A stretch of 64,000 bases of DNA, taken from positions 3,906,001-3,970,000 of the forward strand of contig NZ_CP119145.1 of assembly GCF_029167625.1 (NCBI RefSeq), given 5' to 3'. Below the pieces are notes generated by a model. The model worked only from the letters and a program-made list of their open reading frames with translations, did not search any database and was not told the DNA's origin. This stretch comes from Streptomyces sp. AM 4-1-1 (lineage in GTDB: Bacteria > Actinomycetota > Actinomycetes > Streptomycetales > Streptomycetaceae). The position numbers were made by a program, and so were the translations under genes. Of the stretch, positions 62,821-64,000 are shown piece by piece. Within the stretch, counting starts at the first letter, position 1. Each line of letters opens with the position of its first letter.

Positions 62821-64000
62821 ATGTCCACGTTCGCCCCCACTGTCCTGACGCCGCAGCAGCGGACCGATCTCGCCGCCGACACCACCGTGGGCGGCGGCAA
62901 CCTGCTCCGCTCCGCGATCGCCGCCAACCCGCGGCCCGACGAGCGGTTCATCCACTCCTCCCAGCCCATCGCCACCGCCTCCGGCGAACTGCGGCAGGAC
63001 TTCAGCCTGGTGGAGTTCGACGCGCTCGCACAGGCGTGGTCGGCGTGGTACCTCGCACAGGGCGTGCAGACCCGCGACCGGGTCGCGGTCTGGATCGAGG
63101 ACTCGATCGCGTACTCCCTGCACTTCTACGCGCTCGCCCAGATCGGCGCCGTCGCCGTACTGATCAACTCCAACGCGCCGCAGGCCATCGCCGTGTCCCT
63201 GCTGCGGCAGACCACCCCGGTCGGCCTCTACGCCGACCAGGCGCGGCTGGACATCCTGGGCGACACCGCCGAGCTGAGCCCGAACTGGGTCCAGTCCCTC
63301 GAAGAGCTGCCCGCGCCGCCCGCGGCCACGCTCCCCGAGTCCTCGTACTGGAACCACCACGACGACGACCCGGTCGTGATCCTGCACTCCTCCGGCACCA
63401 CCGGCCGTCCCAAGCCGACCCTCCACACCCACAAGTCGATCATCTCGGGGCCGAAGTTCCGGCTGGTCGACCACACCGAGCAGCCCGGCGCGCTGATGAT
63501 GACCGCGCTGCCCCAGTCGCACCTGGGCTGCGTCGCGTACACCGTGTACGCGATGCTCGGCGGCACCCCGTTCGTCGCCCTGAGCGACAGCAGCGGGTCC
63601 TCCCTGGCCGCGGCCGTGCAGAAGCACCGGCCGACCGCGGTGATGTCCTTCGCGCGCGGCTACGCCGAACTCGCCAACCTCGACCTGCCCGTCGGCTCGC
63701 TCGACTCCGTCCAGGTGTGGACCTCCATCGGTGACGCCGTCCACCAGGCGCACATCACCAAGGTCCTCTCGCTGCGCAGCGAGCACCTGGAGCCGTCCGC
63801 CTTCTTCGACCGGCTGGGCACCACCGAGCTGGGCTGGGGCGTGCTGCTCAAGGTCCGCACGCTGAAGACCGAGCGCAACGACCGCTGCGCGGGCCAGGCC
63901 GTCGGGGTCGCCGAGGTCGCCATCCTGCGCCCGGACGGCAGCCACGCCGACGACAACGAGGTCGGCTTCCTCGCCGCCAAGGGCCCGGCCGTCACGCCCG
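62821..64000 (+). CDS. AMP-dependent acyl/aryl-CoA ligase-like protein, cut by window edge
   Basis: 393 residues visible of a probable 500. The adenylate-forming core is clear: ILHSSGTTGRPKPTLHTHKS (P-loop, about residue 188), ALPQSHLGCVAYTVYAMLGG, DRLGTTELGWG (A5-like). GGAAGGTG lies 7 bases before the ATG. It is not an NRPS A domain; it should activate a free acid as AMP ester and then CoA or carrier thioester. Being downstream of papBAC, the substrate could be an arylamine acid made from p-aminophenylalanine (inference). Confidence 0.88.
   Translation, partial: MSTFAPTVLTPQQRTDLAADTTVGGGNLLRSAIAANPRPDERFIHSSQPIATASGELRQDFSLVEFDALAQAWSAWYLAQGVQTRDRVAVWIEDSIAYSLHFYALAQIGAVAVLINSNAPQAIAVSLLRQTTPVGLYADQARLDILGDTAELSPNWVQSLEELPAPPAATLPESSYWNHHDDDPVVILHSSGTTGRPKPTLHTHKSIISGPKFRLVDHTEQPGALMMTALPQSHLGCVAYTVYAMLGGTPFVALSDSSGSSLAAAVQKHRPTAVMSFARGYAELANLDLPVGSLDSVQVWTSIGDAVHQAHITKVLSLRSEHLEPSAFFDRLGTTELGWGVLLKVRTLKTERNDRCAGQAVGVAEVAILRPDGSHADDNEVGFLAAKGPAVTP

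Overview
The window is very GC-rich actinobacterial DNA with short purine-rich ribosome binding sites, many GTG starts, frequent GTGA/ATGA stop-start overlaps and very rare TTA codons. Together with a purA block preceded by a lipid-kinase-like gene, GH19 chitinase, LAL, TipA-type and XRE/DUF397 regulators, this points to a Streptomyces chromosome (inference from content; no rRNA is present). No tRNA, rRNA, CRISPR array, transposase or phage integrase was recognised.

Region 1 (1-2.7 kb) is housekeeping: a partial gene at the edge, a degenerate lipid-kinase-like gene and purA, ended by a cluster of palindromes.

Region 2 (2.75-14.0 kb) is the highlight: ten leftward genes plus a divergent MarR regulator. 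In transcription order they are nitroreductase, TrpF-like protein, uracil phosphoribosyltransferase, EamA exporter, a complete indigoidine-synthase-type NRPS (A-Ox-PCP-TE), tautomerase, pseudouridine-5'-phosphate glycosidase (PsuG/IndA type), NemA-like ene-reductase and PRPP synthetase, with the regulator at the head. The NRPS + PsuG + UPRTase + exporter core matches the logic known for C-nucleosides of the minimycin/showdomycin kind. The TrpF-like protein, tautomerase and ene-reductase, and the absence of a phosphatase/DUF4243 gene, make it look like a variant. The upp and NRPS genes each carry an in-frame TTA codon, which suggests bldA control.

Region 3 (14.0-36.5 kb) is mixed: secreted GH19 chitinase, a beta-clamp paralogue, a CYP152-type peroxygenase, a 44-bp tandem repeat, a FAD-monooxygenase/TetR pair, an HTH protein with a putative leader peptide, a UDP-sugar dehydrogenase/Nudix/asparagine-synthase operon facing a TPR regulator, a 965-residue LuxR (LAL) regulator, a secreted subtilase and a secreted trypsin-like protease with three tandem 106-residue domains.

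Region 4 (36.58-44.9 kb) is an XRE-DUF397-DUF397 locus whose second DUF397 gene is cut in two by a 6.4-kb island carrying a TPR regulator and five overlapping glycosyltransferase/kinase genes. The two gene halves rejoin in frame across a CACC direct repeat.

Region 5 (44.9-55.0 kb) holds a second FAD-monooxygenase/TetR pair, a methyltransferase, an isochorismatase-like hydrolase, an MFS exporter with a divergent XRE-cupin repressor, a TipA-type MerR regulator, a lipoprotein and hypothetical genes.

Region 6 (55.1-64.0 kb) is a second secondary-metabolite locus: another full A-Ox-PCP-TE NRPS divergent from papB-papA-papC (4-amino-4-deoxychorismate to 4-aminophenylpyruvate, the p-aminophenylalanine route) and an acyl/aryl-CoA ligase-like gene cut by the right edge.
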